Shown one piece after another: positions 54,141 to 62,922 of a stretch of DNA of 64,000 nucleotides. Positions within the stretch are counted from its first letter, which is position 1. Every line of letters begins with the position of its first letter. Under the pieces are notes generated by a model that was given only the letters and a program-made list of their open reading frames with translations, had not been told where the DNA came from and searched no databases. The translations under genes and the position numbers were made by a program. Source of the DNA: Oscillospiraceae bacterium (GTDB lineage Bacteria; Bacillota; Clostridia; Oscillospirales; Oscillospiraceae); NCBI GenBank assembly GCA_022800755.1, contig JAAWQX010000003.1:88682-152681 (forward strand), written 5' to 3'.

Positions 54141-54989
54141 ATGAGAAAATTAAATGACCGCATCGACCGGTTCTGCCTGACCCACCCCCGGTTCGGTATC
54201 CCCCGGCTGATGATGTTTATTGTTTTGGGCAACCTCGCCGTATGGCTGTTTACGAAAATGGACACCACCCATCTGCTGCTGGGGAACCTCACCTTTGCCC
54301 CGGATATGGTGTTTCAGCACGGGCAGGTGTGGCGGCTCATCACCTTTGTGTTCATCCCCCAGACCTCGGACATCTGGCTGATTTTCTGGATGCTGCTGTA
54401 TTACAACATCGGCAGCGAGCTGGAGGCCCAGTGGGGCAGCGGGAAATTTACCATCTTCTATTTGTCCGGCATGGTGCTGAATATCCTGTATTCCAGCATC
54501 ATTTGGCTGGTGACGGGCATCAGCCTGCATATCTCCGTGGAATATCTAAACCTGTCGCTGTTCTTCGCCTACGCCACGCTGTTCCCGGATACGTACTTTG
54601 TACTGTTTTTCATCATCCCGGTGAAAGTCAAGTGGCTGGCCATTTTGGATGCGGTGCTATTCGCCCTGGGCGTCATCAGCGCGCCGTTCCCGCTGAACCT
54701 GCTGCCCCTGGTCGCCATCCTCAACTACTTCGTGTTCTGCGGCGGATGGCTGTGGGACCTGGTAGGTGCGGGGCGCTATCAGCGGCAGAAAAACGTGGTG
54801 GACTTCAAGCGGGAGGCCAAGCGTATCAACCGGGAAAACCGGGACCGTCCCTATAACCGCCGGTGCGAGGTCTGCGGGCGGACCGATACGGACTTCCCCA
54901 ATCTGGAATTCCGCTACTGCTCCCGGTGCGCGGGGTACCACTGCTACTGCATCGACCATATCAACGACCATGTTCACCACACCAGCTAA
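54141..54989 (+). CDS. Rhomboid-like membrane protein with C-terminal zinc ribbon, catalytic motif absent
   Basis: A 282-residue protein with six hydrophobic segments that follow the rhomboid layout (HGQVWRLITFVFIPQ then LIFWMLLYYNIGSELEAQWG), but no GxSG serine motif and no matching catalytic His were found, so it is probably a rhomboid pseudoprotease. The C-terminal 50 residues are soluble and contain CEVCGR...CSRCAGYHCYC, a likely zinc ribbon. The ATG at 54141 has AGGAGG upstream. It is divergent from rlmB. Function is unknown; the zinc ribbon suggests binding to a nucleic acid or protein. Confidence 0.75.
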   Translation: MRKLNDRIDRFCLTHPRFGIPRLMMFIVLGNLAVWLFTKMDTTHLLLGNLTFAPDMVFQHGQVWRLITFVFIPQTSDIWLIFWMLLYYNIGSELEAQWGSGKFTIFYLSGMVLNILYSSIIWLVTGISLHISVEYLNLSLFFAYATLFPDTYFVLFFIIPVKVKWLAILDAVLFALGVISAPFPLNLLPLVAILNYFVFCGGWLWDLVGAGRYQRQKNVVDFKREAKRINRENRDRPYNRRCEVCGRTDTDFPNLEFRYCSRCAGYHCYCIDHINDHVHHTS

Positions 54990-55044
54990 GTGGGGGCAAC
55001 GTGGTCTGTTTTAGAGAGATTTGAATGGAAAAGTGGAGAGTAAA

Positions 55045-56793
55045 ATGAACCAAGAGCCGAATCATTCCCGCAGAAGTGGGGGAATGGCAATTTTTGTGCT
55101 GGAGGTGCTGCTGCTGGCGGCACTGGCGGCGTTGCTGACGGTATTCGTCACTAAGTCCATGCTGCTGCACAGCGCCCAGGCCCAGGGGCCGAATGTGGAA
55201 GACGACCCGCTCATCGCGGAGCAGACCCCCAGCCCTACTCCGGAACCAACCCTGCCGCCTTACGTCATCCCGGCAGACCTGACGGCCCACGCCGTGGCAG
55301 ATACACAACCGGAAAACCTGATTCTGGAGACCGCCGTGGAGGTTGACGGCGAGCGGGTGGAGAATTACACCCCCAGCCGGGAGATCTTCTTCGGCGGGGA
55401 GACGGATTATACCGACATTCTGGGCATCCCCGGCTTCCGGGGCGGCAACTACCGGCAGGGTGCGGCTTACGGAACCGTGGATTGGGACGGTAAGACCTTG
55501 AAAAACACCTGGTCAGTCAATACCGGGTCCCTCACCGCCCCGGACGGCAACGCCTGGACCGGCAGCGGCTGGACCGGCCAGCCCCTCATCGTGGAATGGG
55601 ACGTGGAGACCCAGCGGAACATGAACCTCTACGACTGGGCCAAAAATACCCCTGGTCTGAAAGAGGTCATTTACGCCTGCATGGACGGGTATGTGTACTT
55701 TATCGACCTGGAATCCGGGGAAAAGACCCGGGACCCGCTGAATATCGGCTATACCTTTAAAGGAACACCCGCCCTGGACCCCCGGGGCTATCCCCTGCTG
55801 TACCTGGGGTCCGGCTACCACAGCAACCGGGGCAACTCCCGGGCGTTCGTGGTCAGTCTCATTGATGGGGAGATCCTGTATACCTACGGCAACGGCGACC
55901 GCTTTGCCCTGAGGGATTGGAGCATGTTCGACGCGTCCCCGCTCATCGACGCCAAGACGGACACCCTCATCCACCCCGGCGAGAACGGCGTGTTGTATCT
56001 CATTCATTTGAATTCCAAGTACGACCCCATCACGGGCGCCGTGTCCGTGGACCCGGACGAAGTAGTGAAATGGCGGTATAAGTCCACCCGCAACGGCAGT
56101 CAATACTGGCTGGGCATGGAGGACAGTCCTGTGGTGTGGAACGGATACATCATCATGGCCGACAACGGCGGGCAGCTCATGTGCCTGGACCTGAACACTC
56201 TGGAGCTGGTGTGGGTACAGGATGTGCTTGACGACACCAACTGCACCCCCGTGCTGGATGTGGAAAACGGGCATCCATATGTGTATATCAGCACCTCCTT
56301 CCATGAGGGCTGGCGCAGCTGGACCACCGCCACCATCCCAGTGTGGAAGATCGACGCCGTGACCGGGGAGGTCGTCTGGCAGACGGACTATACCTGCTGC
56401 ACCGAATCCGGCGTGTCCGGCGGCGTGCAGGGCACCATCGCCGTGGGCAAGGGCGACTGCGCGGACCGGGTGTTCGTGCCGGTGTCCAAAACGCCGAACG
56501 TCTCCGCCGGCGTTCTGGCGGCGCTGGATAAAAAGACCGGCGAAAAGCTGTGGGAGTTCCCCACAAAAATGTACAGCTGGTCGTCCCCGGTGGATTTCTA
56601 CGACAGCAACGGGAAATGCTATGTAGCGTACACCACCTTCGGCGGGTATCTTTACATCCTGGACGGTCAGACCGGCGAACAGCTTGCCTCCCTCGACCTG
56701 GGCGGCAAGGTGGAGGCTTCCCCGGCGGTGTATAACGGCCATCTGGTGGTGGGACTGCGGTCCTGCAAAATTCTCGGCATCGACCTAACTTAA
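55045..56793 (+). CDS. Membrane-anchored PQQ-like beta-propeller protein
   Basis: A 582-residue protein with one N-terminal transmembrane helix (about residues 15-38), a short Pro/Thr linker, and an extracellular beta-propeller. Blades contain the YFIDLESGEK, LCLDLNTLELVW, WKIDAVTGEVVWQ, AALDKKTGEKLWEF and YILDGQTGEQLASLDL repeats, the typical PQQ/BamB-like pattern of a strand, a turn with xTGE and a Trp. No PQQ-dehydrogenase active site is evident, so it is more likely a binding or scaffold protein at the wall. GGAGAG precedes the ATG at 55045. It is co-directional with the DUF2461 gene 20 bases downstream. Confidence 0.8.
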   Translation: MNQEPNHSRRSGGMAIFVLEVLLLAALAALLTVFVTKSMLLHSAQAQGPNVEDDPLIAEQTPSPTPEPTLPPYVIPADLTAHAVADTQPENLILETAVEVDGERVENYTPSREIFFGGETDYTDILGIPGFRGGNYRQGAAYGTVDWDGKTLKNTWSVNTGSLTAPDGNAWTGSGWTGQPLIVEWDVETQRNMNLYDWAKNTPGLKEVIYACMDGYVYFIDLESGEKTRDPLNIGYTFKGTPALDPRGYPLLYLGSGYHSNRGNSRAFVVSLIDGEILYTYGNGDRFALRDWSMFDASPLIDAKTDTLIHPGENGVLYLIHLNSKYDPITGAVSVDPDEVVKWRYKSTRNGSQYWLGMEDSPVVWNGYIIMADNGGQLMCLDLNTLELVWVQDVLDDTNCTPVLDVENGHPYVYISTSFHEGWRSWTTATIPVWKIDAVTGEVVWQTDYTCCTESGVSGGVQGTIAVGKGDCADRVFVPVSKTPNVSAGVLAALDKKTGEKLWEFPTKMYSWSSPVDFYDSNGKCYVAYTTFGGYLYILDGQTGEQLASLDLGGKVEASPAVYNGHLVVGLRSCKILGIDLT

Positions 56794-56812
56794 TGAACAG
56801 GAGCGTTTTTAC

Positions 56813-57493
56813 GTGTTTACTGGATTTACACAGCAGACCCAGGATTTTCTCTGGGGGATTCGATTCAACAATGACCGGACCTGGTTCATGGAGCACAAGC
56901 AGGCGTATATCGACCACGTGCAGCGGCCCATCAACGAACTGGCCCGGGAAGTGCTCGCCCAGTTCAACGATAAGCACGCAAAGCTGGGCATGGAAGCGCA
57001 TGTGTCCCGCATTTACCGGGATGCCCGGCGGCTCCACGGACGGGGACCGTATAAGGACCACCTGTGGATCTCCCTGCGCGCGCCCAAGGCCGACCGCTGG
57101 ACGCTGCGGCCGGAATTCTGGTTCGGCCTGCACCCGGATGGATACATTTACGGCATGGGCATGTATGAGGCCAAGCCCATTATGATGGAGCGCTTCCGCC
57201 GGGAGTTGGATGAAACGCCAAAGCAGATGCTCGCGCTGACCAAAAAGCTGCTCAAGCGCACAGACCTGTTCATCGACGGCGAGGAGTACAAGCGTCCCAA
57301 GGGGACCGCCCCCGCGCCGCTGAACCTATGGTACAACCGCAAAGCGCCGGACATTAACTGCCGCTGGCGGGAATGGGACGAGCTGCTTATGAGCCAATCG
57401 CTGGTACCCACACTGGTGGAAGCCTATGACTTTCTGGTACCCTATTACGAATATTTCCGGGAACTTTGCATCCACTCGGAAACGGAAGGATAA
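56813..57493 (+). CDS. DUF2461-family protein
   Basis: A 226-residue soluble protein of the DUF2461 (TIGR02453) family. Recognisable family segments are FLWGIRFNNDRTWFMEHKQ at the N-terminus, SRIYRDARR and GPYKDHLWISLR in the middle and PEFWFGLHPDGYIYGMGMYEAKP. The family is widespread but has no established biochemical role. The start is GTG 56813, 20 bases after the propeller gene stop. A terminator follows at 57497-57530. Confidence 0.85.
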   Translation: MFTGFTQQTQDFLWGIRFNNDRTWFMEHKQAYIDHVQRPINELAREVLAQFNDKHAKLGMEAHVSRIYRDARRLHGRGPYKDHLWISLRAPKADRWTLRPEFWFGLHPDGYIYGMGMYEAKPIMMERFRRELDETPKQMLALTKKLLKRTDLFIDGEEYKRPKGTAPAPLNLWYNRKAPDINCRWREWDELLMSQSLVPTLVEAYDFLVPYYEYFRELCIHSETEG

Positions 57494-57496
57494 ACT

Positions 57497-57530
57497 GCCC
57501 CGCCGGGACGATTGCCCCGGCGGGGTTTTT
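57497..57530 (+). terminator. Terminator after the DUF2461 gene
   Basis: CCCCGCCGGG-N9-CCCCGGCGGGG followed by TTTTTC. Confidence 0.82.
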
Positions 57531-57550
57531 CAAAAAAGGAGGGACAGCGC

Positions 57551-58453
57551 GTGAAAATCGACCGGCTCATGGGCATCCTCACCCTGCTGCTGCGGCAGGA
57601 ACGGACCACCGCCCCGGAATTGGCGGAGCGATTCGAGGTCTCCCGGCGCACCATCAACCGGGACATTGAGGCCCTGTGCAAAGCGGGGCTGCCCATCGTG
57701 ACCACCCAGGGGCAGGGCGGCGGCATCTCCATTGCCGAGGGCTACCGCATCGACCGGACGGTGTTTACCCGGGAGGAACTGCAAAGCGTCCTGGCGGGGC
57801 TGATGGGCATGGACAGTGTCTCGAAAACGTACCGACGGCAAGGGCTGGCAGAGAAATTCTCCGTCGAAACCGCCCCGGCGGACGAGGTGTTTTTTATCGA
57901 CCTGGCTTCCCATTACCAGCAGTCGCTCACCCGAAAGATCGATGTCATCAAAGCCGCCATCGCAGACCGTCGGCTGATCTCCTTTCAATATGCCTGCCAG
58001 ACCGGCACATCCCGGCGGGTCATTGAACCGTATCGGCTGGTGTTCAAGTGGTCCGCCTGGTATGTGTGGGGCTATTGCCCGAAGCGGGAGGCATTCCGGC
58101 TGTTCAAGCTGAACCGCCTGTGGGATTTGGAAACAGGCGCAGCCCACGGCATGGTGCGGGAACTGCCTCTGGAGGAACTGACCCGGGACGCGTATCTTTC
58201 CCAGGAAAATTACCGGCTCAAGGCGCTGTTCCGCGAGGACGAGGCCTACCGGCTCATCGACGAATACGGCGTGGGGTGCTATACGGAGACCGATGAAGGC
58301 TTATATCTGGAACGGAGCTTCGCCGGATATGAGAATATGCGGCAATGGGTACTCAGCTTCGGCAGCCGGGCGCGGGTACTCGCCCCGGAGGAACTGCGGG
58401 AAGACCTGTCCCGGCAAGCCCGGGAGATTTTGTCGTTTTATCTCGAAACATGA
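57551..58453 (+). CDS. YafY-type transcriptional regulator (HTH_11 + WYL)
   Basis: A 300-residue regulator. Residues 1-60 form a winged HTH (LTLLLRQERTTAPELAERFE then VSRRTINRDIEALCKAGLPI), and a WYL domain spans about 130-210 (RRLISFQYACQTGTSRRVIE and WSAWYVWGYC with the conserved Trp-Tyr), followed by a C-terminal extension with WVLSFGSRARVLAPEEL. WYL regulators sense ligands or nucleic-acid signals. The start is GTG 57551 after AAAGGAGGG. Its target may be the small gene that follows. Confidence 0.88.
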   Translation: MKIDRLMGILTLLLRQERTTAPELAERFEVSRRTINRDIEALCKAGLPIVTTQGQGGGISIAEGYRIDRTVFTREELQSVLAGLMGMDSVSKTYRRQGLAEKFSVETAPADEVFFIDLASHYQQSLTRKIDVIKAAIADRRLISFQYACQTGTSRRVIEPYRLVFKWSAWYVWGYCPKREAFRLFKLNRLWDLETGAAHGMVRELPLEELTRDAYLSQENYRLKALFREDEAYRLIDEYGVGCYTETDEGLYLERSFAGYENMRQWVLSFGSRARVLAPEELREDLSRQAREILSFYLET

Positions 58454-58513
58454 CAGAACCTTGTCCTGTTCGGCATGATACAATGGCGGAAAATCCAAAG
58501 GGAGGAACGCTAT

Positions 58514-58774
58514 ATGACCGAATCCAGATGCGGACTGCTGTGCAGCCAGTGCGCCTACCGGGAGCAAATGAACTGCCCCGGCTGCACAAAAATCAAAGCG
58601 CCCTTTTGGGGCGACACCTGCCCGGTAAAGGACTGTTGCGAGCAAAAGGGACACGCCCACTGCGGACAGTGCGGGGACTTCCCCTGCAACTTGCTGCGGC
58701 AATTCGCCTACGACCCCCAGCAGGGCGACGACGGCGCGCGCATCGAACAGTGCAAACGCTGGCGGGACACGTAA
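58514..58774 (+). CDS. DUF3795-family cysteine-rich protein
   Basis: An 86-residue protein with 12 Cys residues, starting MTESRCGLLCSQCAYREQ and containing NCPGCTK and CGQCGDFPCNLL. This is the DUF3795 pattern, thought to bind zinc or an iron-sulfur cluster; function is unknown. AAAGGGAGG lies 10 bases before the ATG at 58514. It sits 60 bases downstream of the WYL regulator on the same strand and ends at a strong terminator. Confidence 0.82.
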   Translation: MTESRCGLLCSQCAYREQMNCPGCTKIKAPFWGDTCPVKDCCEQKGHAHCGQCGDFPCNLLRQFAYDPQQGDDGARIEQCKRWRDT

Positions 58775-58809
58775 AAAACACCGGCAGGCAAGAGCCTGCC
58801 GGTGTTTTT
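58773..58809. terminator. Bidirectional terminator
   Basis: AACACCGGCAGGC-AAGA-GCCTGCCGGTGTT with A and T tracts. Confidence 0.87.
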
Positions 58810-58813
58810 CGTT

Positions 58814-59311
58814 TTAGATTGCGGGGACAGCGCCGTCAATGGTGGTAAGCCTCGTTTCCGAGTCATACGTGACATGCGCGGTGTAATTTTTATAGGCCTC
58901 ATCGGACGTGGCGAGCACCGTTCCGTCCTCAAGGTAACACGCAAAGCGCGTCATATCCTCGCTGATGGCAATACGTCCAGGAATCAGGGAGATTGACGTT
59001 CCCGCCGTGTGGTATATGAGAAATTGCGTGTTTGTCTTCGCGTCGTTCCACCGGATGGACACGTTCACGCCCTCTCTTTCGGTGCGCGGCACTTCGGGGA
59101 GGGAAAACTCACCGAAATAGCTGTTTTCCCGCACTATGTAGTTCGTGCGTTTTCCGTCTATGGTCACTGTAGTCGTGGACGTTACCGCGCCGTCGGTGTA
59201 AATATTGGCCGGAATCTCCTGCCGGATGGTGCTGGAAAACGGGATCAGCGACAACACCCACAGCCCGGCCGCCAAAAGCGCCGCCGCGCTGACGATTTGC
59301 TTCAGCTTCAT
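58814..59311 (-). CDS. Membrane-anchored extracytoplasmic protein of unknown function
   Basis: A 165-residue protein with an N-terminal transmembrane helix (about residues 7-25, VSAAALLAAGLWVLSLIPF) and a beta-rich extracellular domain (VTSTTTVTIDGKRTNYIV, GVNVSIRWNDAKTNTQFLIY). No known motif is seen. It starts 16 bases after the CBS-ACT gene stop on the same strand, so it may share its transcript. It ends at a bidirectional terminator. Confidence 0.68.
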   Translation of the reverse strand: MKLKQIVSAAALLAAGLWVLSLIPFSSTIRQEIPANIYTDGAVTSTTTVTIDGKRTNYIVRENSYFGEFSLPEVPRTEREGVNVSIRWNDAKTNTQFLIYHTAGTSISLIPGRIAISEDMTRFACYLEDGTVLATSDEAYKNYTAHVTYDSETRLTTIDGAVPAI

Positions 59312-59327
59312 GATACGCGCGCTTTCC

Positions 59328-59936
59328 TTACTTCAAAAATCCCACGTCGGTCAGCGCCTTGATGACCGCTTCGGACCGTTCCTCGGAAATGCGGACAACC
59401 AACTCCCCGTCGCCATACATGGTCAGATGGCTGATCTTGCCCCCGGCTTGGCTGATGACCTGGGTCACCGCCGGGATATCCCCGCCGGGGTCCCGCAGGC
59501 ACAGATCCAGACGCACTCCGGGGTTGCGGAAGCCCATGGTGTCGATAAACGCGTCGAAAATATCCGATTCGGTGATGATGCCCACCAGCTTGTCGCCGTG
59601 CATCACCGGCAGGGCGCCGACCTTATTCGTGCGCATGAGCAGGGCCGCTTTTTCTATGAGGTCATCGTCCTGCACTGTGATGGGGTCTTTGCTCATGGCG
59701 TCCTTGATGGTGGTCTTTTCCAGCAGGTAGTTCAGCTCAAACACGCTCAGGCTCGTGGCTTTGGAGGGGGAGACCTGCTGCAGTTCCTTTTCCGTCACGA
59801 TGCCGATGAGCTTGCCGCCCTGCACCACCGGAATCCGGCGGAACTGCCGCTCTTTCATGATGCTGAACGCCTCGGAAACGCTCACGTCCGGCGTGACTGT
59901 CACGGGATTCGGGGTCATTCTGGCTTTCACAAACAT
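59328..59936 (-). CDS. CBS-domain pair with C-terminal ACT domain (AcuB-like)
   Basis: A 202-residue cytoplasmic protein: two CBS domains (about residues 7-60, FRRIPVVQGGKLIGIVTEKE, and 78-132, VGALPVMHGDKLVGIITESD) forming a Bateman module that usually binds adenine nucleotides, then an ACT-like domain (about 138-202). The AcuB family has this layout. In other bacteria AcuB relatives are linked to acetoin use, but no acu genes are here. It has a strong promoter (59981-60009) and leads a two-gene unit. Confidence 0.85.
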   Translation of the reverse strand: MFVKARMTPNPVTVTPDVSVSEAFSIMKERQFRRIPVVQGGKLIGIVTEKELQQVSPSKATSLSVFELNYLLEKTTIKDAMSKDPITVQDDDLIEKAALLMRTNKVGALPVMHGDKLVGIITESDIFDAFIDTMGFRNPGVRLDLCLRDPGGDIPAVTQVISQAGGKISHLTMYGDGELVVRISEERSEAVIKALTDVGFLK

Positions 59937-59980
59937 AACGATACCTCCTTACGCTGAAATGGTTTCATCCTCTTAATTAA

Positions 59981-60009
59981 ATTATACAACGTATGCTAGA
60001 AAAGTCAAT
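59981..60009 (-). promoter_or_regulatory. Promoter of the CBS-ACT gene
   Basis: On the minus strand TTGACT (60004-60009), 17 bases, TATAAT (59981-59986). Confidence 0.8.
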
Positions 60010-60037
60010 CGCAAGTTGTAAGAATCTTACAAAAAGT

Positions 60038-60508
60038 TCACAGTTTGGGCCGGATCTTCCCGGTCATGGATTCCACGGTCAGCTTGTACACCGTGGTCGC
60101 GGGGATCACGCTCCGGTCATAGTCGAAGCCCTCCGGGTGGTAGTGGGCGGTGAGGATGTCCAGGGCGCGGACTTTTTCCTCCCCCTCCAAAAACGCGATG
60201 CGGCCCCGGCCGATCACGCTCTGGTACGCCATGGTGCAGTTCCCCGCCGCCCGATCGGAGCACAGTACCGTCTCACAGTCCATCTCAAACGCCGCCCGGG
60301 GGTCTTTGCGCATCAGTTCGTACTTGCGCCCCTCCGCCGCGCCGTGAAAATACAGCGTCACGGTCCCGCCCTGCACCTCCATGCCGAAGTTCACCGGCAG
60401 CAGGTACGGCACCTCCCCGTCATTGAGCGCCAGGCGGCACACCCGGCATCGGGACATGATGTCCACCATAGTCTGGAAATCGGTGACTTCCCGGTCTTTG
60501 CGTCTCAT
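60038..60508 (-). CDS. Pyridoxamine 5'-phosphate oxidase-related protein (NimA-like)
   Basis: A 156-residue split-barrel flavin- or cofactor-binding protein of the PNPOx-like/NimA group. The start MRRKDREVTDFQTMVDIM and the segments CRLALNDGEVPYLLPVNFGM and YFHGAAEGRKYELMRKDPRA are typical for the clostridial pyridoxamine 5'-phosphate oxidase family. NimA members reduce nitroimidazoles, but most are uncharacterised. AAAGGAG precedes the ATG at 60508; an upstream in-frame codon is rejected. It is divergent from ppa. Confidence 0.87.
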   Translation of the reverse strand: MRRKDREVTDFQTMVDIMSRCRVCRLALNDGEVPYLLPVNFGMEVQGGTVTLYFHGAAEGRKYELMRKDPRAAFEMDCETVLCSDRAAGNCTMAYQSVIGRGRIAFLEGEEKVRALDILTAHYHPEGFDYDRSVIPATTVYKLTVESMTGKIRPKL

Positions 60509-60586
60509 AACACCACTCCTTTTACCGGATATTTTACCCCAGCCCGTGCAAATTTGCAAAACTTTTTCTCCCCGCACGTTTTCCCC

Positions 60587-60615
60587 TTGACACCGGGGCT
60601 ATTTGATACGATAAT
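60587..60615 (+). promoter_or_regulatory. ppa promoter
   Basis: TTGACA (60587-60592), 17 bases, GATAAT (60610-60615). Confidence 0.75.
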
Positions 60616-60650
60616 ATCCCCATAGAAACCTAAAGAAAGAGGAGAGCGTT

Positions 60651-61187
60651 ATGAGCATGAATATCTGGCACGACATCAAGCCTTCCAGAATAAAGCCCGA
60701 AGATTTCGAGGTAGTCATCGAGATCAGCAAGGGCAGTAAGCAGAAATACGAGTTGGATAAGGAGACCGGGATGCTCCGGCTGGACCGCATCCTGTACACC
60801 TCCACCCACTACCCCGCCAACTACGGCTTCATCCCCCGGACCTACGGCGACGACGGTGACCCCCTGGACGCCCTGGTCATCTGCTCGGAGGAAATCGCTC
60901 CCATGACTCTGGTACGCTGCTACCCTCTGGGCGTCATCACCATGCTGGACGGCGGAAAAAATGACGAAAAAATAATCTGCGTCCCCTTTACTGACCCCAA
61001 TTACGTCATCGTCAAGGACATTTTTGAGCTGCCCCACCACATGTTCGAGGAGATCAAGCACTTCTTCCAGGTCTACAAGAACCTGGAGGGCAAGGAGACC
61101 GTCGTGGACGAGGTGAAAAACCGGGAAGCCGCCGTGGAGGTCATCAAGGCCGCTATCGACAACTACATCCATACTTTCCAGATGTAA
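60651..61187 (+). CDS. ppa: Inorganic pyrophosphatase, family I
   Basis: Soluble family I pyrophosphatase hydrolysing PPi to two phosphates, pulling biosynthetic reactions forward. The 178-residue length is normal and the active-site signature DDGDPLDALV with three metal-binding Asp is intact, as are NYGFIPRTY and the C-terminal YKNLEGKE. AGAGGAGAG lies upstream of the ATG at 60651. It is monocistronic with its own promoter and terminator. Many gut Clostridia instead rely on family II enzymes or membrane pumps. Confidence 0.95.
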   Translation: MSMNIWHDIKPSRIKPEDFEVVIEISKGSKQKYELDKETGMLRLDRILYTSTHYPANYGFIPRTYGDDGDPLDALVICSEEIAPMTLVRCYPLGVITMLDGGKNDEKIICVPFTDPNYVIVKDIFELPHHMFEEIKHFFQVYKNLEGKETVVDEVKNREAAVEVIKAAIDNYIHTFQM

Positions 61188-61194
61188 TTTGGAA

Positions 61195-61226
61195 AAAGAA
61201 AGCACCCGGAGGGGTGCTTTCTTGCG
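61195..61226 (+). terminator. ppa terminator
   Basis: GAAAGCACCC-GGA-GGGGTGCTTTC with a short T-rich tail. Confidence 0.78.
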
Positions 61227-61264
61227 GTTTTGGGTATCCTGTTCATAGAATGGAGGAATCTGTG

Positions 61265-62455
61265 ATGCTTACATTGGCAATGATCTATGAGGCCCAGCGG
61301 GCTTTGACCTGGCTCGCCCGGGTCACACCCTTGACCCCCGCCCCCGCGTTTGGGGAAAATGTGTTCATCAAAGCGGAGAATTTGCAGCTTACCGGCTCAT
61401 TTAAACTTCGAGGGGCGTACAACAAACTCCATAACCTCTCCCCGGAGGAAAAGGAACGGGGCGTCATCGCCTGCTCCGCTGGGAACCACGCCCAGGGCGT
61501 GGCGCTGTCCGCGTCGAAAATGGGGGTAAAGTCAGTCATTTGTATGCCCGCCGGCGCGCCGCTGGCTAAGGTGGAAGCCACAAAAAAGTACGGGGCCGAG
61601 GTGGTACTGGTGGACGGCGTTTACGATGATGCCGCCCGGGAAGCCGAGCGCCTGACCAAAGAACACGGCTACACCTTCGCCCACCCGTTCAACGACCCCT
61701 ACGTCATCGCCGGACAGGGCACCATCGCCCTGGAGGTGCTCAGCCAGCTGCCGGAAGTGGAACAGATCGTGGTGCCCATCGGCGGCGGCGGACTGATCTC
61801 CGGCATTGCCTTTGTGGTCAAGCAGATCAAGCCCGGCTGCAAGATCATCGGCGTACAGGCCGCCGGCGCGCCCAGCATGGTCAACGCTCTGCGGGACGGG
61901 AAACCGGAGGAATTACCCAAGGTCGCCACCATCGCTGACGGTATCGCCGTGAAAAAGCCAGGAGACTTGACCTTTACGTACTGCCGGAAATACGTGGACG
62001 AAATCGTCACCGTCACGGATGACGAAATCGCTTCCGCCATCCTGGCGCTGATGGAGACCCAAAAGACCGTAGCCGAGGGCGCCGGCGCTACCCCCGTAGC
62101 CGCGGTGATGTTCGGCAAGGTGGACGTCTCGGAGAAAAAGACCGTTTGCGTCGTCTCCGGCGGCAATATCGACGTGAGCACCCTGTCCCGGGTCATTACC
62201 AAGGGCCTGACCAAAAGCGGCCGCATCACGGAACTGACCACCAAGGTCATCGACCAGCCCGGGCATCTGATGGACCTGCTCCAGGCCGTAGGCAGCACCG
62301 GCGCGAACATTATGAGCGTGGAGCACAAGCGGGAGGCCAAGTCCTCCGAAGTGAACAGCTGCGTGGTGTCCATGGTGCTGGAGACCCGGAACCCCGCCCA
62401 CGTGCAGCAGATCTGGGAGGTGCTCTCCCAGGCAGGCTATGAAATTTTAGATTGA
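61265..62455 (+). CDS. ilvA: Threonine ammonia-lyase with ACT domain
   Basis: A 396-residue PLP enzyme that deaminates threonine to 2-oxobutanoate, for isoleucine synthesis or for threonine catabolism. The PLP Lys is in NLQLTGSFKLRGAYNK, and the phosphate-binding loop is PIGGGGLISGIA. A single C-terminal ACT domain (about residues 325-396) is of the type found in the 400-residue TdcB/IlvA-like enzymes of Firmicutes rather than in the longer E. coli IlvA. The start is ATG 61265 with GGAGGA upstream. RidA follows 14 bases later, which handles the reactive enamine product. Confidence 0.93.
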   Translation: MLTLAMIYEAQRALTWLARVTPLTPAPAFGENVFIKAENLQLTGSFKLRGAYNKLHNLSPEEKERGVIACSAGNHAQGVALSASKMGVKSVICMPAGAPLAKVEATKKYGAEVVLVDGVYDDAAREAERLTKEHGYTFAHPFNDPYVIAGQGTIALEVLSQLPEVEQIVVPIGGGGLISGIAFVVKQIKPGCKIIGVQAAGAPSMVNALRDGKPEELPKVATIADGIAVKKPGDLTFTYCRKYVDEIVTVTDDEIASAILALMETQKTVAEGAGATPVAAVMFGKVDVSEKKTVCVVSGGNIDVSTLSRVITKGLTKSGRITELTTKVIDQPGHLMDLLQAVGSTGANIMSVEHKREAKSSEVNSCVVSMVLETRNPAHVQQIWEVLSQAGYEILD

Positions 62456-62469
62456 AAGGACGCGTTACC

Positions 62470-62841
62470 ATGAACTATATCAGTACCAACAAGGCCCCCG
62501 CCGCCATTGGCCCCTATTCCCAGGCCATCGAAGCCAACGGCTTCCTGTTCGCTTCCGGACAGATCGCCCTCTCCCCCGAAACCGGCGAGGTCGTCGGCAG
62601 CACCATCCAGGAACAGACCATTCGGGTCTGCGAGAATGTAAAGGGCATCCTGGAAGCCGCGGGCCTGGATTTCAGCCACGTGGTCAAGACCACTTGCTTT
62701 TTGGCCGACATCGGCGACTTCGCCGCATTCAACGCCATCTACGGCGAATACTTCACCGGTAAGCCCGCCCGCTCCTGCGTGGCAGTAAAGGATCTGCCGA
62801 AAGGCGTATTGTGCGAAATCGAAGTTATCGTGGCAAAATAA
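62470..62841 (+). CDS. ridA: Reactive intermediate deaminase RidA
   Basis: A 123-residue RidA/YjgF protein that hydrolyses the reactive enamine/imine released by threonine or serine dehydratases. Signatures are the N-terminal NKAPAAIGPYSQAIEANGF and the conserved Arg/Cys region GKPARSCVAV, KGVLCEIEVIV. It begins 14 bases after ilvA with AAAGGA upstream, so the two are co-transcribed, which fits their biochemical coupling. A terminator follows. Confidence 0.95.
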   Translation: MNYISTNKAPAAIGPYSQAIEANGFLFASGQIALSPETGEVVGSTIQEQTIRVCENVKGILEAAGLDFSHVVKTTCFLADIGDFAAFNAIYGEYFTGKPARSCVAVKDLPKGVLCEIEVIVAK

Positions 62842-62842
62842 A

Positions 62843-62872
62843 TAAAGCCCACCTTCGGCGGGCTTTATTTTG
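62843..62872 (+). terminator. Terminator of ilvA-ridA
   Basis: AAAGCCC-N9-GGGCTTT stem region with ATTTT downstream. Confidence 0.8.
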
Positions 62873-62922
62873 TGTTCTCCTTATGGACGCTTTTCAGATA
62901 ATCGATTATGGATACTCTTCTG

